Part shown: piece after piece, positions 1 to 26,322 of the stretch
Numbering within the stretch: the stretch's first letter is position 1
Layout: each line of letters starts with the position of its first letter
Assembly (NCBI GenBank): GCA_037951105.1
Contig: JBAMJV010010074.1
Span: forward strand, 100,001 to 164,000
Reading direction: 5' to 3'
Origin: Echinarachnius parma
Taxonomy: Eukaryota > Echinodermata > Echinoidea > Clypeasteroida > Echinarachniidae
Length of the DNA: 64,000 nucleotides
Program-made: the position numbers and the translations under genes
The notes under the pieces: generated by a model
Seen by the model: only the letters and a program-made list of their open reading frames with translations
Database searches by the model: none
What the model was told of the DNA's origin: nothing

Positions 1-110
1 ATAAAGAGTCGCTTAGAGCCTAGCTTTCAATCATAGCAGGATCATTGCCCTGATAAAGATCCTGCTAGGATTGAAAGCTAGGCTTTATAAAACTCTTATC
101 ATAAGATATT
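1..110. repeat. Fold-back element cut by window edge
   Basis: Bases 18-32 (GCCTAGCTTTCAATC) pair with 69-83, and an inner pair AGCAGGATC (35-43) / GATCCTGCT (58-66) completes a hairpin. The first bases (ATAAAGAGTCGCTT) are the reverse complement of the end of the fold-back at 1566-1719, so both are probably one small family. Confidence 0.6.
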
Positions 111-340
111 TGATGGAAATTTTACCTAGGCACTGTCGTCAACAGAATGATACCCAAATGATTCCAGTTTGGAATTTAGAAGGTTTCTTTTATAATGTCA
201 CACCACACAAATTTCAATGCCTCCCTTATTTCTTAAAAGATTATTCCCATTATGCTGTATTTAATTGATAGAAACCTCCCTGAAAGCTGAATGTAAAGGT
301 TGGCATCTCTGTAATCATGCTTCTCCCATGTTTGTTTCAG

Positions 341-15043
<14,703 letters not shown>

Positions 15044-15054
15044 GTGAGTGCAGA

Positions 15055-15134
15055 TTGACCTGTTGCTTATGGGAACTTGGTGGGCTATGTACAAAGTCTA
15101 TGGGGATTCCAGAATCTTGATCGGAACGGGATAA
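15055..15134 (+). mobile_element. 80-bp TTAACCC element, degenerate ends
   Basis: Exactly 80 bp, from TTGACCTGTTGCTTATGGGA to GGAACGGGATAA with the conserved centre TACAAAGTCTATGGGGATT. It starts 11 bp after the exon 13 donor site. See the intact copies at 23826, 25059, 34026, 42010 and 53443. Confidence 0.75.
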
Positions 15135-16187
15135 GCTAAAATTGTGAATTTGCTGTGATGGTCATGAAAATAACGATATGGTGATGATGATGTTGATGAT
15201 GATATTTTATTATGATGCTAGCAAGTGATGAAGGCTATGTTGGTGGTGTTGAAGATAGTGATGATGATGATGATGATGATGATGATGGTAATGATTGATA
15301 TGATAATAATGATAATAATGGGGATGATAATAATTATGTTGATGAAGATGGTGCTAAATATGACAAAAATGATGATGATGATGATGATTATGATATCTGA
15401 TGGCGAAGACAACGGCATCATACATTTTGCTAATGATGATGTAATGTAAATGGCATGTGGTATTTTACGCTGTACAGTAATATTTTAGATGACAGTTCTT
15501 CACATAATCACTCATTCTTTTAAAATCCTAAATATGTGACTATAACCGAGAGTGAGTATTGTTGCAGGCCATGAAAATAAAACCAGTGTGAAAACAGGGC
15601 TTGCAAATACATGTATGTATTAATTAAAGACATAATTTAAAGACACAATACATCACTTAATTGAATACTGTGCCCAACAAAATGGCACATTCTTGTTCTT
15701 ACAATATTGAACATTAACATAATTTGTAAAGGGTCTTATCATTATGATATAAAGCATGTATTTCCTTGCTCTGTTTTGTAGTTTTGAATTTGCTTGGAAT
15801 AGGAGAGATTTAAAATGCTGTGCAACTTTGAGCTATTAATAGATTTGCTCTCCCGTTTCAAAGCTACCCCAGTTCTTCTGCATCTACAAACACAATTACT
15901 TTGTTTGAAATGCAATCTACCTTGAAATAAACAATCAGGGAATGCCTTTACACATATTCACATATTCACAAAGTTATTTTTATTTTTTAAAACTCTAACC
16001 AAGAATCTCTGATTTCTATTACCATCATGGCAGAGCATGAATTCTATAAACAAGTGTAGTGGAAACTCTATAACTGTTGCTATGCCAATGTCATGCACAT
16101 TGGTTCTGGTTGGCTGAATAGTTTGGCATGTCGAAGCTTTACTTGTGTATATATACTGTATCCCAGTTTTAGTGTACCACCTTTTCT
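15135..16187. other. Non-coding; GAT-rich microsatellite
   Basis: 15170-15450 is GAT/AAT-rich low complexity with open frames on both strands that are not genes. The rest is AT-rich sequence in which I see no exon or structured element. Confidence 0.7.
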
Positions 16188-16490
16188 TTAAAGGGATCTA
16201 GTAACATTGATGACATGTGCAAACAGTGATGAATGGTGTATTTTTGTGATCTGATACATGTCTACTTAGTAACATGTGAACATTTTACGTTAAAGGAATT
16301 TTAAATGGCCAAGTAATGAGCGAAAATTGCAAAGTGATATTCGCTAACTCATTGCAAATTTCCAATCACTAATCAAAAATCTAAATCATAAATATCTTTT
16401 TAATGAAAGGGTAATAAAAAAAACCCCCAAACCTATTCCATGCTTCTATTGGTAAGAAAGTAACATCATGAATCATAGGAATAAGGTAAA
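16188..16490 (+). mobile_element. TTAA family A element, right end lost
   Basis: Starts TTAAAGGGATCTAGTAAC and keeps ATGTGCAAA.AGTGATGAATG and AATGGCCAAGTAATGAGCGA. The right terminus (GTTAC...CCCTTTAA) is missing. Confidence 0.75.
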
Positions 16491-16514
16491 ACTCCCACTG
16501 TCATGCACGTTGGT

Positions 16515-16795
16515 TCTGATAAGTAGCTACGTAGATCTGCAGGCCTTGGCAAAATCAGTTTCAAATCTATTGATTTTGTTTATTATCCTCCCACACACAC
16601 GTACATGCACGTACGTGTTTAACAGTAGCTAATGCAAAATCAGTTTCCAATTTTATCAATTGGTTTTGATCCATTGATTTTGTATTAATCCTCCCACATA
16701 CATGTACATGCACGTACATCTATAACGTAGTTAATGTAAGGCTAGGCAAAATGAGTTTCCAATTTTATCAGTTGGTTTTGATCCAGTTTGACTTG
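16515..16795. repeat. About 115-bp tandem repeat, 2-3 units
   Basis: Units share AAAATCAGTTTCCAATTTTA, TTGATTTTGT..TTA.TCCTCCCACA and ACATGCACGTAC. The left copy of CATGCACGTTGGTTCTG at 16504 also occurs at 16093. Confidence 0.7.
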
Positions 16796-16859
16796 ATTGC
16801 GATAACCTCTTCCAGCTATCACATCAATTTCACTCATTTCCTGTGTTCTTGGGACGCTG

Positions 16860-17345
16860 GGGCAAGTTGGCTGCCACGTCATCTTCAGATGTAGGGACTG
16901 GAGACCCATCATACATCTGTACATGTTTAGCGTGTATGTTTGTTAAAGAGTATCACCGATTACTGTACGTAATATGTAAGAAATATACATGTAGTGAAAA
17001 TTGTACGAGATGTAGTGAATCCTTGGAAGTCTTGCTACAAAAATGAGAAGACTTTTTTTCTTGGTCACTTGGCTGCCAAGTCATTTTCAGATGTAGGGAC
17101 TGGAGACACATCATACATCTGTATATGTTTAGTGTACACGTATGTTTGTTAAAGAGTATGACTGATCGTACAGTACGTAATATTTAAGAAGTATACATGT
17201 AGTGAAAATTGTACGAGATGAAGTCAATCCTTGGAAGTCTTGACTACAAAAATGAGAAGACTTTTCTTGGCAACTTGGCTGCCAAGTCATCTTCAGATGT
17301 AGGGACTGGTGATGCATCATACATCTGTACATGTTTAGTGTTCAT
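16860..17345. repeat. About 204-bp tandem repeat, 2.4 units
   Basis: Units start with TTGGCTGCCA at 16867, 17069 and 17275. They share TCTTCAGATGTAGGGACTGG, CATCATACATCTGTA and TTGTACGAGATG.AGT.AATCC. Short frames through them repeat with the units and are not genes. Confidence 0.85.
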
Positions 17346-17397
17346 GTTTAAGTGCATGTCTGAATTCTTAAAGTGTACGAAATAAGCGAACGTTAAA

Positions 17398-17510
17398 CAA
17401 ACGGAGTTACCAGAGGACTAGCCCCTTTCTGGAGCTTTCACTAGTTACAGTAGACGTTTGGCCTAGGGCTATAGAATCGGAGATAGGGGCCGCCTTATTT
17501 TCCACATTGG
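17398..17510 (+). mobile_element. SINE body fragment
   Basis: GAGTTACCAGAGGACTAGCC through GTTTGGCCTAGGGCTATAGA and GGAGATAGGGGCCGCC match the distal part of the SINE at 541-790 read on its own strand. The tRNA head is missing, as expected for 5' truncation. Confidence 0.6.
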
Positions 17511-17832
17511 CATGGGAAGGACGTGCACCAAATTTAACATGTGTACATGCATGTATGTATGCAATAAACAAAAGTCTTATTTTGTAACTTTGATGAGAAT
17601 CAAGCTTTATTTATATAACAATCAATTAAATCAAGTAAATGTGATTTAAACAGTCAAAATTCTAAAAATAAAAAAATATATTTTGTAAGATCTTCTGATG
17701 AGTAGGTAAGTATACTACAGATGATCGAATATGTCACTGACTCATCAAGAACCGACAGCGATTATTTCTTATCAGTGATAGTGATACCAAATGACTTGGC
17801 AGAATTATTCTACTCATCTTCTCATCATTTTA

Positions 17833-17927
17833 TTGAACCCTTTCAGGACGGACTGATTTTGCTATAACATGCATTCTCCATAGACTCCCGCCCGAGTATT
17901 TTCGGGACCAGTCCTGAACGGGTTCAA
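17833..17927. mobile_element. 95-bp inverted-end element
   Basis: TTGAACCCTTTCAGGAC at one end and GTCCTGAACGGGTTCAA at the other form inverted termini, with CATTCTCCATAGACTCCCGC and GAGTATTTTCGGGACCAGTC inside. Partial copies are near 24768-24832, 38090-38140, 41800-41855 and 59457-59500. Confidence 0.65.
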
Positions 17928-18637
17928 GGGGGAATTCAACCCCATAAATGTTATGTTTGCTATGAAAGAGGGTAAATGGGAGGATTAATGGGTGGAAAAC
18001 TGAGCGTAAATGGTAAAAAAGTTATGTCAGTTTGAAACTTTGTTCAGAATCGCTTGTATTGTGAGTAATTGATAGTCGTGACTTCATTTGCGAGCTGCTG
18101 CCATTGTGATTGGTACATGACTATACAAAATAAAAATAAATTATTCCTGAGAAAGCGATTTTTTGATAGTACAGGATAAAGAGCAATGTGGTTAAAGGGA
18201 AATTATTGATGTGGTGGAGAGGTTGTTTTGAAGGAAAATGGATGCTGAATAGACTGATTTAAATCATCTCTGACACTGCACTGTCAGTGATGATGCTTAT
18301 TAAGCTCCCAACAGAGATCACAGATGACTTGCCAAAGTTACTCAACCCATCTTCGTCTTAATAATTGAATTATGACACTGCGCATGATGTAAGGGCAACG
18401 ATAGTGGTGGCGGTAGTTAAATAGCCCATCTTTTAATGGCCTGTCACCACCCGTGACATATTTGGAAACCACTGAAAATATTCTGGGAAATGAACCTAAT
18501 CATCAAAATGACATCTGACATGTCAAATTACTTTCACTATGATGTGGTTTATAAGGTGGTTTATAAGGTGGGTTTTAATTCCTTGGTGAAAATCGTTATG
18601 GTGAAGTGATAAAGAAAACACAAAACCATCTCCCATT
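17928..18637. other. Non-coding, nothing recognised
   Basis: AT-rich sequence without a supported gene or clear repeat. Confidence 0.6.
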
Positions 18638-18860
18638 TGATGACACACGCGGTACCCCGGGGTACCGTTGTACCCCGGGGTACCGCGTTGTGTAGCGCCA
18701 TCTTGTGTCCACTCGAAGCACAACCGTATTGCGTTGTGTATGCAGTGCAGCGCACGATTGTATGTACGCTATACCCCGGTACAGCCCTAAATAATAAATA
18801 AATAATTAAACAAAATGGCGGATATTCGTTTGGTACCCCAGGGTACCATTTATGTCATCA
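18638..18860. mobile_element. 223-bp MITE with KpnI-site palindromes, copy 1
   Basis: Ends TGATGACA / TGTCATCA, flanked by TT on both sides. Inside are GCGGTACCCCGGGGTACCG twice in tandem and GGTACCCCAGGGTACC near the right end. A copy of identical length, nearly identical in sequence, is at 54653-54875. The GC-rich palindromes stand out from AT-rich flanks. Confidence 0.85.
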
Positions 18861-19427
18861 TTTAAAAAAAAACCATTGCTATTTCAGTGTACTACATTGT
18901 ACATGTATGTATTTCTGTGTAGGCTTATGACTGAATCATTTAATTCTTTTAGATTTTAAGATATCGTAATACTTGTGTGATTTGATTGCTAAAATTTCAC
19001 TTTTAAGCAATTTTCTCCAATCGAACCTTGACATTTACAAATTATTTAGTTCTTTATTAATACATGTGCAATAAAAGTGAAGATTTTTCCGTAAAATATA
19101 GAGGGCTTTAAGCCTATCTTATAAACTGTATAAGATCTGCAAAAACATTATTTGTACCTGTATACTATTTATTCAATCAAAGCATACTACCAGTTATTTA
19201 TTAGATTTTGTCACTTTAGGTTCTGAGAATGAATGGGTTTATTTGGCTGTCGGAGCCAAGATGTTGATAATTTACATTCATGTCGCAAGATGGGATGATC
19301 AAAATGTAATAACTTGTTTTTGAGGATCAGAATTCAATCATTTTGTTCAGTGAAGCGCTTTTAGCTCAGTCATGCTACCAGGGGGTGGTAGACTGGTTGG
19401 TCCCTCTTCGTATCATTAATTTTGTGC
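18861..19427. other. Non-coding, nothing recognised
   Basis: AT-rich, no exon or repeat identified. Confidence 0.6.
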
Positions 19428-19625
19428 AAAAGAAAAGAGGGAGAGAAAAAGATCTTCGAGACTCTAGAGCGAGCAGATATTATAGAGGATAAGACAATAC
19501 GACATAAGATAAGAGAAGAGTAGAATAGAGAAGAGAGGAGAGGAGAATAGAAGATGAGAGAAGGGAAGCAGAGCAAAGAGTAGAGACCAGTGCCAGGAGA
19601 GAAGAGGCTAGAATTGAGAAAGAAT
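19428..19625. repeat. Polypurine GA-rich tract
   Basis: Long stretch dominated by AGAGAA, GAGGAG and AGATAAG words on the plus strand. Frames on the opposite strand are artefacts of composition. Confidence 0.8.
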
Positions 19626-19639
19626 TCATGAGAAATGGA

Positions 19640-19930
19640 CAAGGACAGATGGTACTCAGAGGTCGGTGTGAATGCCCATCTCCAAGGTTGGGTGTTAAAA
19701 TCATTGGTATAGCCAGGGTCAATACAGAGATTGTAGGGGGGGGGGGGGGGGCAAAGGGAGTGGAGGAAGAGGGGGGGGGGGGTGGTCAGATTTCAGGTGA
19801 GGTTGGGCAACAACAGTTGCTACTCAGAGGTCGGTGTCAGTGCCCATCTCCAAGGTTGGGTGTTAAAGGCATTGGTATCATAGGTAGCGGCCAGTGGTGT
19901 AGCCAGGGCAAAGCCTTTTCAGGGGGTCAT
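19640..19930. repeat. Direct repeat of about 165 bp with poly(G) runs
   Basis: CTCAGAGGTCGGTGT.A.TGCC, CATCTCCAAGGTTGGGTGTT and ATTGGTAT occur twice (19655-19712 and 19820-19877), separated by G-runs at about 19736-19750 and 19772-19781. The phrase GTAGCCAGGG is typical of an interspersed repeat. Confidence 0.7.
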
Positions 19931-20109
19931 AGCGAGTTATGGGGGAGGAATGGATCATGGTAAGAAATGTTGTATTCAGGTGGGCAACATTCGAGTTACA
20001 AATTATATGACAATTTTTTTTTAGTTTGGTATCGTAGGTAGTAGACAGTGGCAGGGGGCCACATGGATGTGAGAATACCCATATAGGGGGAAAATCACAT
20101 CCCTTGCAG

Positions 20110-20370
20110 GGAAAAATTATTATAATAATAATAATTATTATTATTATTATTATTTTTTTTTTTTTGGGGGGGGGCTACTTTTCAAGCTTGCCTGCATGAA
20201 AATAACACTCTATGCAAATTTAGGAGGGGGGGGGGGTGGGGGGCTCTTTTATGATTTTTGGGGCTCTTTTATGATTTTTGGGGCTCTTTTTGGCATTTCA
20301 AGGGTGAATTCGCCCCAAGCCCCCCCCCCCTGTATTTTTTCCACTGCTCCCTTGGCTCAACACAATAGCT
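20110..20370 (-). repeat. Dispersed repeat with GGGGCTCTTTT units and poly(G)
   Basis: ATTATTATT, GGGGCTACTTTTCAAGCTTG, CTGCATGAAAATA.CACTCTA and three GGGGCTCTTTTATGATTTTTG units. Related sequence in either orientation occurs near 44520-44870, 47500-47690, 52120-52430 and 59985-60065. Confidence 0.65.
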
Positions 20371-21245
20371 ACATCACTGGTAGCAAGCAGCAACTGTTGG
20401 AGGCTAATTAAGTTCATGGTGACAATATGACCCCTTCGTCGTCGGGTCACTTATTTCCTCTTTCCAGTATACATGTATCTGCAACAAGTGTATCGATATA
20501 GGGCCTAAGATTTCAATCGGATGAATCCTGTCAGAATCTTCTTCAGAGGCTAAATGACGAAGGTACAGAGAACCAAATACTAAAAAAGACATGTTCTTTA
20601 TATGGGATGTAAAACACTTCTTTTCCATACTACCGTATTCATGTACATTAGATATACATACATGTGTCACTCTATATATTGTTCCTTGTCTATTAACTGC
20701 TATTAAAAAATCAAAATGGTATTTATGAGGATTGTATTGCAAAAGTGTTCAGGAATATTATTCGCTTTTCCCCCAAGCGACACATCTTTACTATGTTGGT
20801 ATATTTACATGTTTGTCCCGGTATGGTTATATTTATTTATTCTCAGGTATCTAGGTATCCCTAGGTATCTAGGTATGGATTGGCTTTGTCACATGTAGTA
20901 TTTTGTACAATAAAAAAGGATGACATAAAGCACAATGTTGCAAATAAAAACACAATCTTTCTCACAAAAAGACTTGTATTGTAAGAAAAGAAAGACAGAA
21001 AGTGTCTCTCACCCCTTTCTATTATTTTCTTTACTTAGGATAATTTTTAACTTGCTGCACTCTACATATTCTCAAATCTCAACGATCATTGTCAGTTTCA
21101 TTTTATATTATGTTTATGTTACATTTCATAGTTTGTTTTCTTATATTACATAGATAGAGCCCTATATTCCATAGTTGATTCTCATATTTGCTGACCGATA
21201 CATTCTTAATTTCTATTATTCAAGGGTAGATCTGTTATTCAAACC
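20371..21245. other. Non-coding, nothing recognised
   Basis: Mixed AT-rich sequence; small TAGGTATC repeats at about 20848-20876. No gene supported. Confidence 0.6.
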
Positions 21246-21520
21246 CACACACTTACTTTTTATCTACCAGCCTGTTTGGGCAAGTAAAATACTAAATTTT
21301 CAAATTTGACTAGCCAGAACAAAACATTTACTTGGCCACTTACTTCTAGATGAGATTTACACATTTATAAGGATTTTTGCTTAGTAATTGAATTAGTAGG
21401 CCTAATAGTTGCCTGATCAGGCAACCAAGCTAAACCATTTATGAAATTTTACTTGCCCAATATCAATTTTTGACTTGCACTGGGCAAGTAAAAAGTGCAA
21501 GTGCTAGTGTTGAGCCCTTT
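21246..21520. mobile_element. GGGCAAGTAAA dispersed repeat, copy 1
   Basis: TTTGGGCAAGTAAAATAC, ATGAGATTTACA, AGTTGCCTGATCAGGCAACC, ATGAAATTTTACTTGCCC and CTAGTGTTGAGCCC are shared with 37770-38020 and (reverse) 38410-38740. Fragments occur at 48660-48790 and 49045-49115. Confidence 0.7.
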
Positions 21521-21567
21521 TTAAAATTTCATAGTACGTACTCCCGATGATAATAGAGTGGTGAAGT

Positions 21568-21935
21568 GTGATGTCATCATAAATCTATTTCTAGAATTTT
21601 AAAATTTGAACTTCATTTTCCGAAAGAGCATCAAAAATAATGTCCATATGTCGAAAATCAATTGAATATGTTAAATATTGGCTGAGATATGCCCATCCGA
21701 ATTAACTTTACTTCAATGGGTAATCAGTGTTATAGTGCTCTGGTTCATAACTTTATGAACCAGAGCACTATAACATTGATTGCCTATTGGAAAACAAATC
21801 ATTCGGATGGGCATATCTCAGCCAATACTTAACATATTCAATTGATTTTCGACATTTGGACATTATTTTTGATGCTCTTTCGGAAAATGAAGTTCAAATT
21901 GAGAAATTATAAAAATAGATTTGTATGACGTCATA
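21568..21935. mobile_element. Giant fold-back element (about 182-bp arms, 4-nt loop)
   Basis: The two halves are near-perfect reverse complements around 21750-21753 (GGTTCATA-ACTT-TATGAACC). Arm landmarks are CCAGAGCACTATAACA, GGGCATATCTCAGCCAATA, AATTGATTTTCGACAT and CTCTTTCGGAAAATGAAGTT. Outer ends are TGATGTCATCA and TGACGTCATA. No coding. Confidence 0.9.
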
Positions 21936-21949
21936 GCTTCTGTACTAGC

Positions 21950-22780
21950 TCAATACTGATGATTACTGTTTTAGTTTCTATATTCCATAGTTTGTCTCCT
22001 ATATTCCATGATGTGTTGTCAGATTTGCTGACAAATACAATTCTTACTTTCTACCATTTTAGGGTAAATTGATCTTTCATTTAATAGTACTCCTGAGATG
22101 ACAGTTGTGAGCATTCTATTGGTCATATGACATGATAAATAACACAGCAGTTCCTCTTTAAGTTTTTGTTGAGTAGATATTTGAAAAGAAAAGGGTATGC
22201 AGTAATTTGTTTAGGGCTCCATCATATCATCTCGTAGTACATTACATGTAAAATCAATTATTTTTTGTATTAAGAATTTTAAGTGTTCATTTATTCATGT
22301 TCATTATTAGTGGATATTGTATCTGGCAAGAACATCAAAGTGCGGCTGCATCAAACAAACCTGAGCTTTTTAAAATTCCTTGAATTATGTGTCATATTTC
22401 AAGTATTAAATATCTTTCTCACTATTGGTAAGTGTTCATTGAATTGAAAGTGTCTTTAAACTTGTATATTTTGTATGATTCAAGTGTTCAAATTGTCTTG
22501 GTACATTTGAACTACAAGTGTTCATTGAATTGCCACAGTAACCTCCAACCAGAGACATACATGTATATAACATAGCAGTGTGGTGCTATGAGAACGGGTT
22601 CGTGGTGAATTTGTTGAGAAAATATTGTTTTTGACACCTCACTGCCATACATATTATCCAAGAGGAACTAAGAATACCCAATTCAAAGACACATAAAAGC
22701 ACATGGCTGTGGCTGATGGAAAAGACCTTGCAAGTAATATGATGTCATCATCATTGGCGTAGCTAGGATCAACCTTCTTT
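21950..22780. other. Non-coding, nothing recognised
   Basis: AT-rich sequence with no supported gene. Confidence 0.6.
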
Positions 22781-22796
22781 CCTGGGCAAGGATGGG

Positions 22797-22975
22797 GGGC
22801 GGGGGGGGGGGGGAGAGATCCTCTTTAGAGGGCAGCTAAGGTAAACAAATAAAATGTCCAGTTACCAGTTTGTATTACTTTACTTTTATGCTCACAAGAG
22901 CTGGGGGAGGGGTGGTGAGGTAGTAAGGAGGAGCTTGAATAACTACTATGGGGGGGGGGGGGGGGGGTGGGGGGG
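22797..22975. repeat. Pair of poly(G) tracts
   Basis: G-runs at about 22801-22813 and 22950-22975 with related flanks. Open frames starting in them are not genes. Confidence 0.85.
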
Positions 22976-23603
22976 ATATTCCATCTCGTTTCCCCATTAT
23001 GTTTAATAAGTCATGGTTATTATCGTTCACCATCACAATGGTTGTTCATAGTGTACAAATATGTGTGAAGTTATACTTCTTGGACTTCGTACTGGAGTGT
23101 CCCTGCACGTGGGAATTCCTGTCTACATAATGATTTTTGTTTTAATTTTGTTTTTATTATTCATCGGAAACATGAAGAACTGCAGTGTCGCCATGGTAAC
23201 TCTGGTACATATTTGATTTGTTATTCATGACAATTAAAATTCAATGAAATACATGTTTTTATCTACTAAATGTTAAACAAGTGGCACGTTTAGTGATGTA
23301 ATGAATAACTTGTTATGCAAACAAAAAACAGAGAAATTGGTTTGTGCAAATTAATTTTCATTCAAAGGTAAATGGAAGACATTTTCAAAAGAAGTGCCAC
23401 CTGAACTTTAGACTGAGACTACTTTGCAGTAAGGTTAAATTTGCTTTTATCTTGAGTCAGGGGAAAAAGGAATTCTTTTTATGAAAAGAAGACTTACAAA
23501 AATAGAATGTGTAACATGCAAGGAATCTGTTAATTTGTCTGGTGCAACAGCAAGTGCTGGAGCTTAAATGCAGGACGATTTGCAGCAGATATTTCTATTG
23601 ACC

Positions 23604-23755
23604 GGGGGGTGTTGCATAAAGAGTTGCGATTAATCGCAAAGTTGTGATTGATCGCAAGTCAGAAAACATGAGAACTTGAGCCAATCAGATTTGCGCATTT
23701 AGGGGCATTTTCTGACAAGTTTGTGATTAATCGCATCTCTTTATGCAACACCCCC
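23604..23755. mobile_element. Short inverted-repeat MITE (GTTGCATAAAGAG family)
   Basis: Ends GGGTGTTGCATAAAGAGTTG and GCATCTCTTTATGCAACACCC are inverted. The centre has AGCCAATCAGATTTGCGCAT. It abuts the next element. Confidence 0.8.
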
Positions 23756-23829
23756 TGTTCCCTCCTAGATTTTTCAATTTCCATTGAGTTAATACAGGAC
23801 TCACCAGGTTCCCATGGGCAATGCGTTAA
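23750..23829 (-). mobile_element. 80-bp TTAACCC element, reverse copy
   Basis: Degenerate outer end but 80 bp to the TTAA that it shares with the following forward copy. Contains CCTCCTAGATTTT, CCAGGTTCCCATGGGCAA. Confidence 0.7.
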
Positions 23830-23905
23830 CCCCTTGACCACGGGAACCGAGAGGGTTGTGTACAAAGTCTATGGGGATTTCATAAACTCGTAGGGAACGG
23901 GTTAA
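23826..23905 (+). mobile_element. 80-bp TTAACCC element, intact
   Basis: Exactly 80 bp from TTAACCCCTT to AACGGGTTAA, with GTGTACAAAGTCTATGGGGA in the middle. Bases 23826-23829 are shared with the inverted neighbour. Confidence 0.85.
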
Positions 23906-24767
23906 TTGTCAGAAGGTGTAATTTGTCTATTTTCAACTCGTCTTTATATAGCTAAAATATCATGTCAATCTATAAGAAATATTGTCCAGAAAATCTTTGC
24001 AGTTGGAATACTCTTAACTAATTGAAGACTCTTCAATTTCAACATCTTATTCTCCATAGACCTTTATATTCAATGGAAAATACAGTTAATGTTTGATTCT
24101 CTACGAATTTGTTTTCATTTTCCTAAGAATGATACAAAAGCGTTATTACCCCAAAACCCATTAGGTTTGTCCGCTTGTGTGAAAATACTCAAAGGAAACT
24201 GATATATCCCGGAGAAAATAAAGTAAATTGACACAACTTTAAAAAGAATGTTTATTTGCAGTTGCTCTCGGAAGTTTAACAGTTTGACCTCTTGTGTTAA
24301 CACACTTGAAGTTGAGATGCATTATGAAAAGATCTAGACATTTCCTCCATTTGTACACAAATTTGTACTTGTGAAAGAATTTTGTAATATCACTCCTTCC
24401 TCCTTTTTTAAAGAATTGTAATTGTAATATAAAGCAAAACAGATTTTGGGGGAAATCGAGTTAGAGGTGATCAGCATGACTCCACCTGGCAAATATGTGC
24501 ACTTTCTTGTGAACACTTCCCAATACGAACCACTATTTTGCCACTTTAGAATGAATTAACCCCCACCCACACCCCCGCGGATTATACCCAAGATAACGGT
24601 ACATGTATATTTGGCAGGGGTCTAGGAAGAATGATTGCTGCACAACAGTCAAATGGTCAAATAGGTTAAAACCTCTTAAAGCTAACTTGATTTCGGTAGA
24701 AATTCAAATTCTACACCACAGCTAGAGTACATTAAGCCACTGAAGACTATTTAATGTTGGTATACAC
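23906..24767. other. Non-coding, nothing recognised
   Basis: AT-rich sequence without gene or clear element. Confidence 0.6.
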
Positions 24768-24881
24768 ATATAACACACATTCTCCAATAGACCCCAGCAG
24801 GAGTTATGTCAGGACCAGCTCTGAAAGGGTTAAATTGAGCCCTCTCATTACCACGATCATGGGAATTGTGTAGCGAGGCAG

Positions 24882-25326
24882 TTAAAGGGAGCCTACACCC
24901 AAACATAATCCTTTGATATTTATAAGTGATTAGTTTCGAAAATCCATTCCATCAGCGACCATAGAACTATGTGTCTCCCAATGTTGTTTCATTCAAACTT
25001 TATAATCATAACTACCGAGCTACGAATCTTTCATGGTCCTGCAGAAACAATTATACTGTTAACCCATTGCTTACAGGAACCAGGTAAGTTGTGTACAAAG
25101 TCTATGGAGATTTCAGAATCACGTAGGAAACGGGTTAAGTTCCAACAGATGATAGTCATCTTTGCCCCTGCAGACCCATTAACACTATGATGATAAGTTT
25201 TCTAATTATGAACACTTTTTTTTAAGGAAACCTATTATCTGACCCTTTTGGTGGAATGGACTTCTGAAACTATTCTTTTTCATATGAAAAACAAATTTTT
25301 TTTTGGGGTGTGGTGGTTCCCTTTAA
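24882..25326 (-). mobile_element. TTAA family C element, copy 1, with nested 80-bp element
   Basis: Bounded by TTAAAGGG..CCTACACCC and GGTGTGGTGGTTCCCTTTAA. Shares TATTTATAA.TGA.AG and TCCATTCCATCA with 27525-27953. An 80-bp element sits inside at 25059-25138. Confidence 0.75.
25059..25138 (+). mobile_element. 80-bp TTAACCC element, intact, nested
   Basis: Exactly 80 bp, TTAACCCATTGCTTACAGGA to GAAACGGGTTAA, centre GTACAAAGTCTATGGAGATT. Confidence 0.85.
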
Positions 25327-25609
25327 CCTTCTTGTTCACAGTCTGGAGTGGTTAGGACTCACAGTGTTTAATAAACTTGTAAGGAATCTCAAGTTCACAT
25401 TTTATTGGGAACATGTGTGATTCTCATTCACCTTTCATCTGTTCTCAGTGCTGGATGTTAGACTTATTATACTGCCAAGGCCTACTGCTTCTGTTTTATT
25501 AAAGTGTTTGAATACTCCCGTGAAACTTTAAAGGGAATTTACCTTTTTTTTTAAATTAAGAAATATATGCCACTAACAAAAAATGTGCAAGCTAGAAAGG
25601 GTACATAAA

Positions 25610-25825
25610 CCTGGGTGACTTTGGCCAGAAATATGCATTTGAGAAAGATGTATTTTCATTGAGGCTCACTTAATTGAACAAATTTCTGATTCTTTACATT
25701 ACCCTATAAGAATATATTTCAGAAATAAGAAATTTGTTCAAGTAAAGTGAGGCTCTATGAAAATAATATATGATCTTTCTCAAAAACTGGCCGAAGTCAA
25801 CCCGGTGGCCAAAGTCACGGTGTAG
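25610..25825. mobile_element. Fold-back element, about 85-bp arms
   Basis: Left arm GGGTGACTTTGGCCAG, TTGAGAAAGAT, TTTTCATTGAGGCTCACTT, TTGAACAAATTTCT; right arm (25727-25825) is its imperfect reverse complement, ending CTGGCCGAAGTC...GGCCAAAGTCAC. Confidence 0.7.
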
Positions 25826-26119
25826 GGTAATAGACATATGAGCCGTATAAAGTGATAGAGACATTCAAATTAGCAACAATATTAACCATAAATTTGATTT
25901 TTTGAGGAATTTTGACTTCAAATATGATTTTCTCAGCTAGAACTTTCTGCTAGAAACTGTGGCTCTTCTTTGTGTGAGGTGGGTCACAAACTGTGTGGGT
26001 GAGGGTGAAAACATTTGTATGTTTGGAAGAAATAATAATGAATTGCTTTCAATTCAAGAAAAAAATTGAAGTGGATGTTTGTATTATAAACATGATCATG
26101 CATTGTAAAAAAGTTAGCC

Positions 26120-26322
26120 TGTCATTCGGTCTGCACTAATTTCATGTATGTACCATTTCGTCTACACTTTGCTAGTGAAATCAGAATTTGAAGGCTAAGG
26201 ATAATGGATTAGGACTAGGGTTAGGGTTAGGTTTGGGTTTGGGTAAAGATCAAGTTCTGAGTTGGGAAAATTCAAGTTTAAGGCAGACTCGGACCAAATG
26301 GAGGTATACCAGCCGACAATGA
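26120..26322. repeat. Interspersed repeat with short TTAGGG run
   Basis: CATTCGGTCTGCACTAATTTC at the left and CAGCCGACAATGAAATG at the right look like degraded inverted ends. The centre has GGGTTAGGGTTAGG (26218-26231). A related sequence with CCCTAACC-like words is at about 49260-49400. It is too short to be a telomere. Confidence 0.45.

Noticed and set aside
15225..15449. Met-rich frame and its antisense Ile-rich frame
   Set aside because: Pure trinucleotide repeat artefact.
26218..26245. Interstitial telomere
   Set aside because: Only two to three TTAGGG-like units inside a dispersed repeat that has a relative near 49300.
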